NCBI GenBank assembly: GCA_036389675.1
Contig: DASVWI010000040.1
Span: forward strand, 124,001-188,000
Source of the DNA: DASQYE01 sp036389675
GTDB lineage: Bacteria > Acidobacteriota > Blastocatellia > Pyrinomonadales > Pyrinomonadaceae
Reading direction: 5' to 3'
DNA: 64,000 nucleotides
Both the position numbers and the translations under genes were made by a program. Under the pieces are notes generated by a model that did not search any database, had not been told where the DNA came from, and worked only from the letters and a program-made list of their open reading frames with translations. Below, in pieces: positions 1 through 9,199 of the stretch. Positions within the stretch are counted from its first letter, which is position 1. Each line of letters starts with the position of its first letter.

Positions 1-132
1 TCGGCTTTAACTCACGGCACTACGAAGCATGGTCAGATTTTTAGTTTAAGAGCGTTCGAGGCGAGGCGACAAAGACAGTTGTTTTTATCATACTTCGACA
101 GATATATCACTCAATAATTTTCGGCACACCAA

Positions 133-1155
133 TCAAACCACTTGAATCAGGTGGCCCGATTTCGGTTGTACCTCGCCGATAATCACGGCTCCATCAATTT
201 TATTTATCAAAATCTCTGCTCTGGAGCGCTCAAGGCTTATCAAAAGCCCCCCCGCTGTCTGCGGGTCGAAAAGAGCGCTCTGCAACTCGCGCGAGACACT
301 CTGCGCTATCTGAACAGTATCTCCGACGTACTCTCTATTATTTTTATCGCCGCGCGTGAGCATTCCCTGCGAGATCAACTCCAAAACGTCAGGTAATAGG
401 GGAACACGCGCCGCCTCTATTACAAGGCAAACCTCGCTTGCGCGCGCCATCTCGTAAGCGTGCCCCAAGAGGCCGAAGCCTGTGACATCCGTGCAGGCGT
501 GTGTGCCCACCTCCTGCATCGCTTCGGCGGCAGCGGCGGCAGAGGTAGTCATCACACGCATTGCTGCCTCAACCGTTTCCGGGCGCGCCATGCCCCGCTT
601 GATGCCTGTGCTGATTGCGCCCGTCCCAATCGGCTTGGTTAAGATGAGCACGTCGCCCGGCTGAGCGCTGGCGTTGGTCACAACCTGCTCGGGATTAATC
701 AAACCCGTCACGGCGTAACCGAACTTTATCTCGGCATCGTCAATTGAATGCCCCCCCAGCACGAACACACCTGCCTCGCTCATAGCCATCTGGCCGCCAA
801 GCAGTATTTGCCGCAGGACATCCCAGTCCCCCTTCTGCGGATAGCAAACGATTGACAATGCCGTGATGGGCTTACCCCCCATAGCATATATATCGTTCAG
901 GGCGTTATTGGCCGCCACACGACCATAAATCTCCGGGTCGTCGGCAACCGGAGTGAAAAAGTCCACGGTCTGAACGAGCGCAACGTCCGCCCCCAGACGA
1001 AACACTCCGGCATCGTCAGCCTTATCGTACCCGACGAGTACGTCCTTATTCTCCGGTTGTGGCGGTAAAGAGCCCAGAACCTGGGCTAAATCGCGAGGCG
1101 CGAGTTTCGCCACTCAACCAGCGCACGACACCATTTCGGTCAATCTCTTCTTCAT
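133..1155 (-). CDS. selD: Selenide, water dikinase (selenophosphate synthase) with selenocysteine at residue 14
   Basis: Makes selenophosphate from selenide and ATP, the selenium donor for Sec-tRNA and selenouridine. The open frame after the UGA (133-1113) has SelD hallmarks: TVDFFTP, NALNDIYAMGG, GGHSIDD, DVTGFGLLGHA and FDPQTAGG. A conventional call would start at the GTG at 1113 and lose the catalytic N-terminus. Reading upstream in frame from ATG at 1155 gives MKKRLTEMVSCAGUVAKLAP, where U is TGA at 1114-1116. This aligns with the classical AG-C-GCK motif, placing U on the catalytic Cys (Cys17 in E. coli). A SECIS-like hairpin follows. An AAAAGGGA Shine-Dalgarno lies about 12 bases upstream; ATG at 1134 is an alternative start. 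The Sec reading is inferred from motif and hairpin. No selA, selB or selC is in the window. Confidence 0.93.
1071..1087 (-). promoter_or_regulatory. Bacterial SECIS hairpin for the selD UGA codon
   Basis: Downstream of the in-frame UGA the coding strand reads AGCCCAG-GTT-CTGGGCT, a perfect 7-bp stem (or 6 bp with loop GGUUC). The loop guanosines lie 33-34 bases after the UGA. This fits the published bSECIS model: a small apical loop, G in its first two positions, and 16-37 bases between UGA and the loop. It would recruit SelB with Sec-tRNA. Confidence 0.75.
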
Positions 1156-1345
1156 TGTACTTTGTACTTCCCTTTTGTAGAGTCAGTTCAAGTTGATTTT
1201 ACAAATGCGTCTTGACTATCACTTTTCAGGCATCAGGCGCTTGAAGTCACAAACGTCTTCAGGGTGAAAGAAACCAGCCTCGAAGGCCAGAGACCCGTGT
1301 GGCCCAGCATTGTATCAGGATGCAGCTTTCAGAAGAGACCGGGGC

Positions 1346-2230
1346 TTAAATGGGGGTCGCTGTCGGCTCCTGGCTTGCGGTCAATAGTTGGTATAAGCGA
1401 TCCAGATCATTATCGTTGTAATACTCTATTTCGATCTTGCCGCCTGCGCCGGTCTGGCTGGGCATCACACGCACTTGTGTGCCGAAGCGACGGCGCAGTT
1501 TGTTTTCTGCCGCACGGATATTAGCGTCATCACGCTTTGGTGACGGGAGCGTGGCCGTAGCAGGGCTGGCACCGGCGATAATCCTCTTGATTGCTCGCTC
1601 GGTTTCACGCACGGAGAGAGACTGATCTATGACGTTTCGCGCGACGCGGCGCTGAATATCAGGGTCGTCTACGCCGAGGAGAGCGCGCGCATGCCCCATC
1701 GAGAGCTTTTCCTCTTCGACGAGGCGCTGGATATCTTCAGGTAAACGCAATAAACGCAGATAGTTAGTGACGAAAGACCGGTCTCTTCCGACCCGTTGAG
1801 CGACCGTCTCCTGTGTCAAGCCCAAGGTCTCTATGAGCCGCTTGTAGGCATGCGCCTCCTCAATGGCGTTGAGTTCCTGACGTTGTATATTTTCGATGAG
1901 GGCCAGTTCCAGAAGCTTGTCGTCTGGAATCGCGCGAACGACAGCGGGGACGCGTTGGAGTCCGGCGCGCTGGGCTGCGCGCCATCTTCTTTCGCCAGCG
2001 ACGAGTTGGTAACGCGCGCCGCGCTGGCGCACGAGCAGTGGTTGGACTATACCGTTGGAGCGAATGGATTGAGCTAGCTCTTCCAGTCGCGCCTCATCAA
2101 AATGTGTGCGCGGCTGCGCCGGGCTTGGCTCGATGAGGTCTATGTCTATTTCGAGCAGCTCTTCGCTAGTTGTCGGCGCTGTGTCCGACAGCAGTGCGCT
2201 CAAGCCCCTGCCTAGAACTCTTCTTGTCAT
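1346..2230 (-). CDS. parB: ParB/Spo0J chromosome partitioning protein
   Basis: CTP-dependent DNA clamp that loads at parS and works with ParA and SMC to segregate the origin. 294 residues, usual length. Visible features: the N-terminal LGRGLSALL motif, the CTP-binding box GERRWRA (about residues 79-85), ENIQRQELNAIEEA, and a helix-turn-helix around 137-165. The start (ATG at 2230) lies inside the end of parA, giving a 65-base overlap. It is kept because the LGRGL motif begins immediately after it. Co-transcribed with parA. Confidence 0.95.
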   Translation of the reverse strand: MTRRVLGRGLSALLSDTAPTTSEELLEIDIDLIEPSPAQPRTHFDEARLEELAQSIRSNGIVQPLLVRQRGARYQLVAGERRWRAAQRAGLQRVPAVVRAIPDDKLLELALIENIQRQELNAIEEAHAYKRLIETLGLTQETVAQRVGRDRSFVTNYLRLLRLPEDIQRLVEEEKLSMGHARALLGVDDPDIQRRVARNVIDQSLSVRETERAIKRIIAGASPATATLPSPKRDDANIRAAENKLRRRFGTQVRVMPSQTGAGGKIEIEYYNDNDLDRLYQLLTASQEPTATPI

Positions 2231-2984
2231 GAGCTATAACCTCCCTTGCCAACTGAAGGTAGCTTTCAGCCCCGCGCGAGCGTATGTCATACAAAATAAT
2301 AGGCTTACCGTAGCTGGGGGCCTCCGCAAGACGCACGTTACGCGGGATCACCGTCTCAAAGACCTGTTGGCCGTAAAAATCTCGCAGATCGGATGCCACA
2401 GCCGCCGATAGATTAGTCCGCTCGTCATACATGGTGAGCAGCAACCCTTCTATCGTCAGGCTTGGGTTAAGAACCCGCCTTATGCGAGCTAAGGTATCGA
2501 ACAACTCCGTCACACCCTCCAGGGCGTAGTACTCGCACTGGATAGGCACGAGCAGGGAACTTGCAGCAGTCAAAGCATTTAGGGTGAGAAGACCGAGCGA
2601 CGGGGGACAATCTATAATAATATAATCGTACTCTAATTCGAGCCCACGCAGTATCTCTCTGAGCCTGTATTCGCGCCTTTCCGCGTCCACAAGCTCGACC
2701 TCTGCTCCGGTCAAATTCTTGTCCGCCGGCAGAACCTTAAGGAGTGGAATTTCCGAGGACTGTATAATATTGGTAAGCTGCTCGTCCAGGACGAGGGCGT
2801 GATAGAGGCTGCGTCGAAAGCTGCCTCTCTGAATTCCTACGCCGGAGGTGGCATTTGCCTGTGGGTCTGCGTCCACCAGAAGCACGCGCGCCTCAGACAC
2901 GGCGAGCGCAGCAGCTAAATTTACTGCCGTCGTGGTTTTGCCCACGCCCCCCTTTTGGTTTGCCACTGCAATGGTTTTAGCCAT
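2166..2984 (-). CDS. parA: ParA/Soj chromosome partitioning ATPase
   Basis: Deviant Walker-type ATPase that moves ParB-parS complexes over the nucleoid. 272 residues from ATG at 2984, which gives MAKTIAVANQKGGVGKTT, the canonical start with KGGVGKTT as the P-loop. A frame opening at 3011 adds nine unconserved residues and is rejected. Other motifs: LLVDADPQANAT, DYIIIDCPPSLG and IPRNVRLAEAPSYGKPI. Its 3' end overlaps parB, and the upstream gap carries parS-like half-sites. Confidence 0.95.
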   Translation of the reverse strand: MAKTIAVANQKGGVGKTTTAVNLAAALAVSEARVLLVDADPQANATSGVGIQRGSFRRSLYHALVLDEQLTNIIQSSEIPLLKVLPADKNLTGAEVELVDAERREYRLREILRGLELEYDYIIIDCPPSLGLLTLNALTAASSLLVPIQCEYYALEGVTELFDTLARIRRVLNPSLTIEGLLLTMYDERTNLSAAVASDLRDFYGQQVFETVIPRNVRLAEAPSYGKPIILYDIRSRGAESYLQLAREVIAHDKKSSRQGLERTAVGHSADN

Positions 2985-3075
2985 TATTGTGAGCCTTAAC
3001 CAGTCCCCCACGCCGAAATTACGGGTAAATTAACACAACAAGGGTTCACGCGCCACACTTTTCGTAGGCGGGAGG

Positions 3076-3091
3076 GGTTTCACGTGCTGCG
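3076..3091 (+). promoter_or_regulatory. parS-like half-site
   Basis: GGTTTCACGTG followed by non-palindromic sequence, against the bacterial parS consensus TGTTTCACGTGAAACA. One half is preserved. It lies about 90 bases upstream of parA, on the same side as two further half-sites. Confidence 0.45.
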
Positions 3092-3117
3092 AGGATGAAT
3101 AAATCCCGGCCAAGCAG

Positions 3118-3160
3118 TGTTTCACGTGTCCCCAAAAGTTGATTCGGGATACGTGAAACA
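3118..3160. promoter_or_regulatory. Split inverted parS half-sites between mnmG and parA
   Basis: TGTTTCACGTGTCCC (3118-3132) and GGGATACGTGAAACA (3146-3160) form a 15-base inverted repeat with a 13-base spacer, each arm carrying one parS half (TGTTTCACGT). No complete 16-base parS is seen here. Position next to parAB and close to oriC supports ParB binding. A T-run follows the right arm on the plus strand, so the hairpin also looks terminator-like for rightward transcription, but both flanking genes run leftward. Confidence 0.6.
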
Positions 3161-3178
3161 TTTTTTGAGGCCGGCAGC

Positions 3179-5059
3179 CTAGGCCGCTCGCGATTGTAGG
3201 TTTAATTGAACGAGCAGGGCGGATATTGCCACGGGGGTCAAGCCGGGGATTCGCCGCGCCTGACCGAAGGTATTTGGGCGGGTACGCTCCAGGCGCTCGA
3301 CCATCTCGTGAGAAAGGCCGCCGATGGAGTGGAAATCGAAGGTTTTGGGAATAATCAGCCCATCGTGCTGGTGCAGGCGGTCAAAAGTGGCTCTTTGCGC
3401 CTCTATATATCCCTTGTAGAGGGAATCGGCGAGGGCAGACTCCAGATCACGCAGGCTCGTATCCGCACGAACATCTGCGGGCAATAGCTGTTGAATCAAC
3501 GAGGGGCTGACATTAGGGCGCTGGGCCAGCTGCGCGAGGGTGACGGAGTCTCCGAGGTCACAGCCGAGCGTTCTGGAAAGGGAAGAATAGGTAACATCGG
3601 AGCGCTTCAGACGGATACCTTCGAGCGCGGCATGCAGGCGGGCCAGACGGTCTCGTTTCCGGTTGAAACGCTCCCAATCCGTATCGCCGACCAGACCGAT
3701 CTCTTTGCCATAGGGGGCTAGCCGCGCGTCTGCGTTGTCATGGCGAAGGGCCAGACGGTATTCGGCGCGAGAGGTGAAAATACGATAAGGCTCATCAACA
3801 CCCTGTGTGATGAGGTCGTCGATAAGGACGCCGATGTAGGATTCCTCGCGGCTGAGGCGGAATCCCTCGCGTCCCTGAACACTGAGGGCGGCATTTATGC
3901 CCGCGATCAGGCCCTGGCACGCGGCCTCCTCGTATCCGGTGGTTCCATTGATCTGCCCGGCGTTGAAAAGCCCTTTGATGCGGGCTGTTTCCAGATGGGG
4001 AGTCAATTCACGTGGATCAATATAGTCATATTCGATGGCATAACCGGGCCGAATAATTCGTGTCTCGTCCATGCCGGGAATCATTCTCACCAGTTCTTGT
4101 TGAAGCTCGGCGGGCAGAGAAGTGGAAAAGCCGTTCAAATAGACTTCGTTGGTGTCGTGTCCTTCGGGCTCAAGAAAGAGCTGATGACGGTCTTTATCGG
4201 CGAACTTGACGACCTTGTCTTCAATCGAAGGGCAATAGCGCGGCCCGATTCCCTTGATCTTGCCGGAATAAAGAGGGGATTCGTGCAGGTTGGCGCGGAT
4301 GGCCGCGTGCACGTCGTTTGTCGTATAGCCTATGTAACAGGTGATCTGCGGCTGATCTATGCTGTCTGTGGCGAAAGAAAAGGGCACAGGGCGCTCGTCC
4401 GCTGGCTGTGGCTCGAAGGCATCCCAGTCAATGGTGCGCCCGTCGAGGCGCGGCGGCGTCCCTGTCTTGAGACGCCCGACGGGGAAGCCCAGCCGTTTCA
4501 GGCTCTCCGCCAATTCGATTGAGGCAGGCTCACCGGCGCGTCCAGCCGTATGGGTTCGGAGGCCCGTATGTATGAGGCCGTTCAGAAACGTTCCGGTCGC
4601 GACGACGACCGAGCCAGCCCCAAAGCGGCGCGTATCCTGTAGTTCGACGCCGGCGATACGGCCATTATCTATAATTACATCAACAACTAAGCCCTGCCGC
4701 AGGTGCAGGTTGGGGGTCGCCTCCAGAGTGCGTCGCATCTCCTTACGGTAGAGGGCACGGTCGGCCTGTGCGCGTGGCGACTGGACGGCAGGCCCACGGG
4801 AGCGATTGAGCAGGCGAAACTGTATTCCTGTGCGATCTATGACCCGGCCCATGATACCGCCCATGGCGTCTATCTCGCGAACGAGATGGCCTTTAGCGAT
4901 ACCGCCTATCGCGGGATTGCAGGACATCTGGCCTATCAGATCAAGGTTGAGCGTGACGAGCGCCGTCTGAGCGCCGAGACGGGCGGCGGCAGACGCAGCC
5001 TCGCACCCGGCATGGCCCGCGCCGATAACGACTACATCAAAAACCTCATCAAAACTCAT
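3179..5059 (-). CDS. mnmG: tRNA uridine-5-carboxymethylaminomethyl synthesis enzyme MnmG (GidA)
   Basis: FAD protein that, with MnmE, installs the cmnm5 group on wobble U34 of tRNAs. 626 residues, full length. The N-terminal dinucleotide-binding motif GAGHAGCEAA is at about residues 13-22, followed by SCNPAIGGIAKGHLVREIDAMGG and the GxxxRYCPSIEDK segment (IGPRYCPSIEDKV). The C-terminal helical domain that contacts MnmE and tRNA is present. Follows mnmE with a 3-base gap, so the two partner genes are probably co-transcribed. Confidence 0.97.
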   Translation of the reverse strand: MSFDEVFDVVVIGAGHAGCEAASAAARLGAQTALVTLNLDLIGQMSCNPAIGGIAKGHLVREIDAMGGIMGRVIDRTGIQFRLLNRSRGPAVQSPRAQADRALYRKEMRRTLEATPNLHLRQGLVVDVIIDNGRIAGVELQDTRRFGAGSVVVATGTFLNGLIHTGLRTHTAGRAGEPASIELAESLKRLGFPVGRLKTGTPPRLDGRTIDWDAFEPQPADERPVPFSFATDSIDQPQITCYIGYTTNDVHAAIRANLHESPLYSGKIKGIGPRYCPSIEDKVVKFADKDRHQLFLEPEGHDTNEVYLNGFSTSLPAELQQELVRMIPGMDETRIIRPGYAIEYDYIDPRELTPHLETARIKGLFNAGQINGTTGYEEAACQGLIAGINAALSVQGREGFRLSREESYIGVLIDDLITQGVDEPYRIFTSRAEYRLALRHDNADARLAPYGKEIGLVGDTDWERFNRKRDRLARLHAALEGIRLKRSDVTYSSLSRTLGCDLGDSVTLAQLAQRPNVSPSLIQQLLPADVRADTSLRDLESALADSLYKGYIEAQRATFDRLHQHDGLIIPKTFDFHSIGGLSHEMVERLERTRPNTFGQARRIPGLTPVAISALLVQLNLQSRAA

Positions 5060-5062
5060 TCT

Positions 5063-6424
5063 CTATTTCCCTATACAGAAAGTCGCGAAGATTTGCGTCA
5101 ACACATCCTCGGGCGTCGTTTCGCCGGTAATCTCGCCCAGAAAACGCAGGGCGTTATATAGACCGACGAGGAGGAGTTCTTCGCTGGCTCTTTGTTCGAG
5201 CAAAACGGCGGAGGATTCCAGCGAAGCCCGCGCGCGGCGCAGCAGATCGAAATGGCGCGCATCCGTAATAAGCAACCCGGCACTGTGCATATCAGGAGAT
5301 GCGAACGGTCTCAGTATAGCAGCCCGCAAGTCATCAAGTCCCGCGCCGGTTTTGGCTGAGATGGCTATCACGGGCGCGCCGTCCCGCTCGTAACCATTAG
5401 GATGAAAGGAATCCAGATCGCTTTTGTTCAAAGCGACTATATGAAGGCTCTGCGCGACATCAGAGAAAATCTCTTCGTCCTCGCCGGTCAAAGCCTCCGA
5501 GCCATCCAGGACGACGACAATCAGGTCGGCATCCGCCATCGCCTGCCGCGTGCGCTCTATCCCTAAAGCTTCGATTCTATCGGCGGAGGCGCGCACGCCA
5601 GCCGTGTCGGTCAACAGAACAGGCACGCCCCGAAGGCTGATCGGTTCGCTTAAACTATCACGTGTAGTCCCTGGAATATCTGTTACGATGGCCCTGTCGG
5701 CAAGCAGTAACTTATTGAAAACACTAGACTTACCCACGTTCGGGCGGCCCGCCAGCGTGACCCTCAAGCCCTCTCTCAAAAGCCTTCCGGAGCGGAAAGT
5801 GGAGGCCAGAGCTTCGATATCCTTGATCAAGGCCACAAGTTTTACTTTAACTGTGTTGACGGCCACTTCCGGCAGATCATCCTCTACGAACTCAAGGGAG
5901 GATTCGAGCGGAACGATGATGTCCAGCAGCGCATCCTTGATGGGCTGAAGACGCGCCGACAGCTCGCCGCCAAGCTGGCGCGCGGCCTGTCGTGCGGCGG
6001 CGTTCGTCTGTGCGTTGATGAGGTCGCGCACGGCCTCCGCCTGACTCAGATTCAAACGTCCGTTGGCGAGCGCGCGCAGGGTGAATTCACCGGGCTCGGC
6101 GGCCCGCGCATCCTGACCCAGAATAATATCTACAAGATGTCGTAGAAGAACAGGCGAGCCGTGACAGCTCAGCTCTATGACATCCTCGCCGGTGAATGAA
6201 TGCGGTGCTTTGAAAAAGGTGACGAGAGAGCGATCCAAGACTTCTCCGCTTTCGGGCTCGCGAAGTTTTTTTAAAGTGGCGTGATTGGCTTCGGGTGTGA
6301 ATTGATCTTCGCCAACGAGCGTGCGCGTGATGGAGAGAGAGCGTGTGCCGCTCAGGCGTATGACGCCGATGCCGCTGCGGCCCGGCGGCGTTGATAAAGC
6401 GACGATGGTGTCTGCTCTGGACAC
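5063..6424 (-). CDS. mnmE: tRNA modification GTPase MnmE (TrmE)
   Basis: Partner of MnmG in wobble-uridine modification. 453 residues starting at GTG (6424). N-terminal formyl-THF domain, then a G domain inserted in a helical domain: P-loop GRPNVGKSS, TDIPGTTRDS switch region, DTAGVR and NKSD. It ends in the invariant FCIGK, whose Cys is characteristic of the family. Confidence 0.97.
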   Translation of the reverse strand: MSRADTIVALSTPPGRSGIGVIRLSGTRSLSITRTLVGEDQFTPEANHATLKKLREPESGEVLDRSLVTFFKAPHSFTGEDVIELSCHGSPVLLRHLVDIILGQDARAAEPGEFTLRALANGRLNLSQAEAVRDLINAQTNAAARQAARQLGGELSARLQPIKDALLDIIVPLESSLEFVEDDLPEVAVNTVKVKLVALIKDIEALASTFRSGRLLREGLRVTLAGRPNVGKSSVFNKLLLADRAIVTDIPGTTRDSLSEPISLRGVPVLLTDTAGVRASADRIEALGIERTRQAMADADLIVVVLDGSEALTGEDEEIFSDVAQSLHIVALNKSDLDSFHPNGYERDGAPVIAISAKTGAGLDDLRAAILRPFASPDMHSAGLLITDARHFDLLRRARASLESSAVLLEQRASEELLLVGLYNALRFLGEITGETTPEDVLTQIFATFCIGK

Positions 6425-6516
6425 GACTGAAAAAGTAGAGAGAGAGAAAAGGAAAGAAGAGAGAAGGCGCGACGAAAAAATTTCACGCGCGCACGTCTCT
6501 TCCGACTATCGCGCGC

Positions 6517-6978
6517 TTACTTGGGGGAAGATTTGAGACTTACTTTGAGCCTGCGCGCATTGCCTTCGCCGACAGACTCCGTATAGAGGTCTTCTTCGGT
6601 CGAGAGCGCCAGATGAATGACGCGGCGCTCGTTCGAATTCATTGGCCCAAAGGTGAAGGCCGCGCCGTTTGTTCTGACTCGCTGAGCGGCATGTCTAGCC
6701 ATCGCTCGCAACTCTGCCTCGCGCGTCGCGCGAAAGTTTTCCACGTCGCAGACAATGCGCTCGCCCTTTGGAAGCTCTCGACCGAAAGCCTGATTGACGA
6801 GATGCTGAAATGCTTCCAACAACTCGCCGCCTTCATTGAGCAGCAGCGCGGCGTCAGCACCATCTATCTCAAGCAGACAACCTTCGGAGGATTCGCCTGC
6901 CGTTGCGCGCAACTTGAACCCGACGCCACTAAAGACGGCGTTAAGAAAATCCTGGGCCTGGACACATGCTTCACTCAT
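6517..6978 (-). CDS. KhpB/Jag-like R3H-domain RNA-binding protein
   Basis: 153 residues in the yidC-mnmE interval where Jag (KhpB, EloR) is usually found. The C-terminal half carries an R3H-type segment with PMNSNERRVIHLAL. The first half resembles a KH-like fold, with GADAALLLNEGGELLEAFQHLVNQAF corresponding to Jag's G-x-L-IG-RGxTL-ALQ region but lacking its basic GKxG loop. No Jag_N domain is seen. The protein probably binds RNA, but the role is unverified. ATG at 6978, 44 bases after yidC. Confidence 0.8.
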   Translation of the reverse strand: MSEACVQAQDFLNAVFSGVGFKLRATAGESSEGCLLEIDGADAALLLNEGGELLEAFQHLVNQAFGRELPKGERIVCDVENFRATREAELRAMARHAAQRVRTNGAAFTFGPMNSNERRVIHLALSTEEDLYTESVGEGNARRLKVSLKSSPK

Positions 6979-7022
6979 AATCGATTAACCGTAGAGAGAC
7001 TTCCGGCGCGTCGACGCGCACG

Positions 7023-8903
7023 TCACGCTTGCGAGACGCGCGCGGTGTTCAGCTTTTTAGTCGAACGTGCTTCGGCACTCTTCTCCTCCGGCGGTTCTTC
7101 ATCATCTTCCGATTTCGTCAAGCGATTGATCAGCACTTGCTGACTGAAGCCGACTATGTTTCCCACAATCCAGTAGACGAGCAGGCCTGTGGGCGCGCTC
7201 CACATAATATACAGCATGAAGAGCGGCATGCCGACGGCCATCATCTTGCGTTGCAGAGGATCGGCTGAAGGCGCGGGCGTGATCAACTGCAAGACGATCA
7301 TGGACGAGGCGAACAGTATCGGCAGCATGTGTATGGCATAGGGCTCTGCCGATGACAAATCCGGTATCCAGAGAAACGGGGCCTGACGAAAATCAATCGA
7401 GATGGTGATCGCGCGATAGAGCGCAAAGAGGAACGGCATCTGTATCAGCAGCGGAAGACAACCTCCCAGCGGATTACCCTCTTTCATCAAACGCAGCTGC
7501 TCCACCTGCAACTCCTTGAGACGCGGGTCGTCCTGCTTCATCCCCTTGATCTTATCCTGCAGCTCCTTCATGCGCGGCGCGAGCTTCTGCGCCTTCTTCA
7601 TGGACTTAGACGAGCGCCACTTAAGCGGGAAGAAGAGCGAGTAGATGATAATCGTGAAGATGATAATCGCGACGCCGTAGCTGCCCGTGAGCTGGTAAAG
7701 CCACTTGATTGACCGGAGAATGGGCTTGGCGAGCTGTCGCGACATGCCGCCCAGAAAGCCATAATCTATGGACTTTTCAAGGTCTATCTGACGCCCTGCT
7801 CCGAGCGACGCGCTGATCTCTTCGCTCGCGCTGATAAGCAGGTAGTGATCTTTCGGCCCGGTATACAGCGCCGTCCGTGAGCCGTCCGCCGGGATCGGGA
7901 CGAGGGCGGAAATCAAGTATCTGGGCTCATTTTTTCCGTTCACCTGATGGTCATACTGCGTAGTGCGAAATTCGAGTCCATCCGTCTTCTTCGACGGCAC
8001 AGCGATCATGGTGAAGTAAGTATCGCCGACGCCGGCCCAGTCCACCGGGCCGTTCAGTAAAAGGCGATCACCATTCTTATGATTGATCGGCTCGGCCAGA
8101 TGTCGCTCGTCTTTATCACCGACGACGGCGATGCCTTCTGGCGCGACGGAGTAGAAGGTGTAATGCTTGACGCCCTGATCGCCCACGCTTGGGCCAATCA
8201 TCATTTTGGCCTGCGGGACGGGCTGACCATTGCGCGTGAGATTGACTTCGATGTCCGCGATGTAGCTCTCGGCGTGGAAGGTGATGCGCTTTGTGACATT
8301 GACTCCGCTCGCACCATCTTGGAGGACGAACTCAAGCGTCTGCCGCGGCGTGTTTGGGCCAAGCTCAAGATTGAGCTCGCCGCTGCCGGATTCCGCCCCC
8401 TTGATCTGATAATTCCTCGAAGCAAGCAACGCGTTAAAGCTCTGATCTTCGGTCAGGATTTGAAACGGCGCATGACCCCGCTTCACGCCCTCTTGCGGAA
8501 TGAGTTCGAGAGGCTCAGGGTTCTGCTTACTGCCCGCCACGGAATACAAAGCCCGTCCCGTATTACCGTTCTCGCCGGGAAGCGCTTTGAGAATCCAACT
8601 GGTGGCAACCGCGCCCGTGTTATTGAGCCTTACTTCGTAGAGCGGCGTCTTGACAAGGATGGTTCGCGGAGGCGTCGTGTCGGTTTGCGCTGTGGCTTGA
8701 CTTTGCGGCGTTGGTTGATCGGGTGTGGTAGCGCCGGCGGCTTCCTGCGTTGACGGAGTAGGGGTTTGCTGTTGAGCCGTCGAAGTATTGGCGTTGTTCT
8801 GTGATGGAGGTTGAACGGGGAAGAAACGACGCTGTAAGTAGCTCCACCCAAAAAGTATCGCCGCTGAAAGTAGAAGAGCGAGAACGAAACGCCTTTGTTG
8901 CAT
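7023..8903 (-). CDS. yidC: Membrane protein insertase YidC
   Basis: Inserts and folds inner-membrane proteins with or without SecYEG. 626 residues, Gram-negative type. An N-terminal membrane anchor (residues 5-25) precedes a low-complexity Q/T/P linker and a periplasmic beta-sandwich domain (about 80-370). The conserved insertase core follows (YGVAIIIFTIIIYSLFFPLKWRSSKSMKKAQKLAPRM at its start, then GGCLPLLIQMPFLFALYRAI). The large periplasmic domain implies a diderm cell. Downstream of yidD, rnpA and rpmH in the classical order. Confidence 0.97.
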   Translation of the reverse strand: MQQRRFVLALLLSAAILFGWSYLQRRFFPVQPPSQNNANTSTAQQQTPTPSTQEAAGATTPDQPTPQSQATAQTDTTPPRTILVKTPLYEVRLNNTGAVATSWILKALPGENGNTGRALYSVAGSKQNPEPLELIPQEGVKRGHAPFQILTEDQSFNALLASRNYQIKGAESGSGELNLELGPNTPRQTLEFVLQDGASGVNVTKRITFHAESYIADIEVNLTRNGQPVPQAKMMIGPSVGDQGVKHYTFYSVAPEGIAVVGDKDERHLAEPINHKNGDRLLLNGPVDWAGVGDTYFTMIAVPSKKTDGLEFRTTQYDHQVNGKNEPRYLISALVPIPADGSRTALYTGPKDHYLLISASEEISASLGAGRQIDLEKSIDYGFLGGMSRQLAKPILRSIKWLYQLTGSYGVAIIIFTIIIYSLFFPLKWRSSKSMKKAQKLAPRMKELQDKIKGMKQDDPRLKELQVEQLRLMKEGNPLGGCLPLLIQMPFLFALYRAITISIDFRQAPFLWIPDLSSAEPYAIHMLPILFASSMIVLQLITPAPSADPLQRKMMAVGMPLFMLYIMWSAPTGLLVYWIVGNIVGFSQQVLINRLTKSEDDEEPPEEKSAEARSTKKLNTARVSQA

Positions 8904-8982
8904 GTGATTTAAACTACCAAGCCGCCTTCCGCTGAGAATCTGAAAACGCGATCAGGGTTGACTCGTCGTGCCCGCAGGATCT

Positions 8983-9192
8983 TCACTTGACCGGATCATA
9001 TCCGCCCGGATGAAACGGATGACATCGCAGAACGCGTCGCGCGCCCATATAGCTCCCACGCATCGCACCATGGCGCTCTATGGCCTCGCGTGCGTATTCC
9101 GAGCAGGTCGGAACAAAGCGGCACGAAGGCGGAAGCAGAGGCGAAATCGCCGCTTTGTAAAACCTTAATAGAGTGATTAGAACAATCCTCAC
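8983..9192 (-). CDS. yidD: Membrane protein insertion efficiency factor YidD
   Basis: 69-residue amphipathic protein that assists YidC-dependent insertion. It has the family signature: YKAAISPLLPPSCRFVPTCSEYAREAI, with the paired cysteines, and a C-terminal RRVLRCHPFHPGGYDPV. ATG at 9192 lies 7 bases after rnpA ends, consistent with one rpmH-rnpA-yidD-yidC transcript. Confidence 0.95.
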   Translation of the reverse strand: MRIVLITLLRFYKAAISPLLPPSCRFVPTCSEYAREAIERHGAMRGSYMGARRVLRCHPFHPGGYDPVK

Positions 9193-9199
9193 TGCTTAC

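Noticed and set aside
133..1113. SelD beginning at GTG 1113 as a complete 326-residue enzyme
   Set aside because: It would lack the catalytic residue, while the in-frame upstream segment with UGA matches the family N-terminus exactly.
3118..3170. Rho-independent terminator (hairpin plus TTTTTT on the plus strand)
   Set aside because: Both flanking genes are transcribed leftward, and the arms match parS halves better than a random stem, so ParB binding was preferred.
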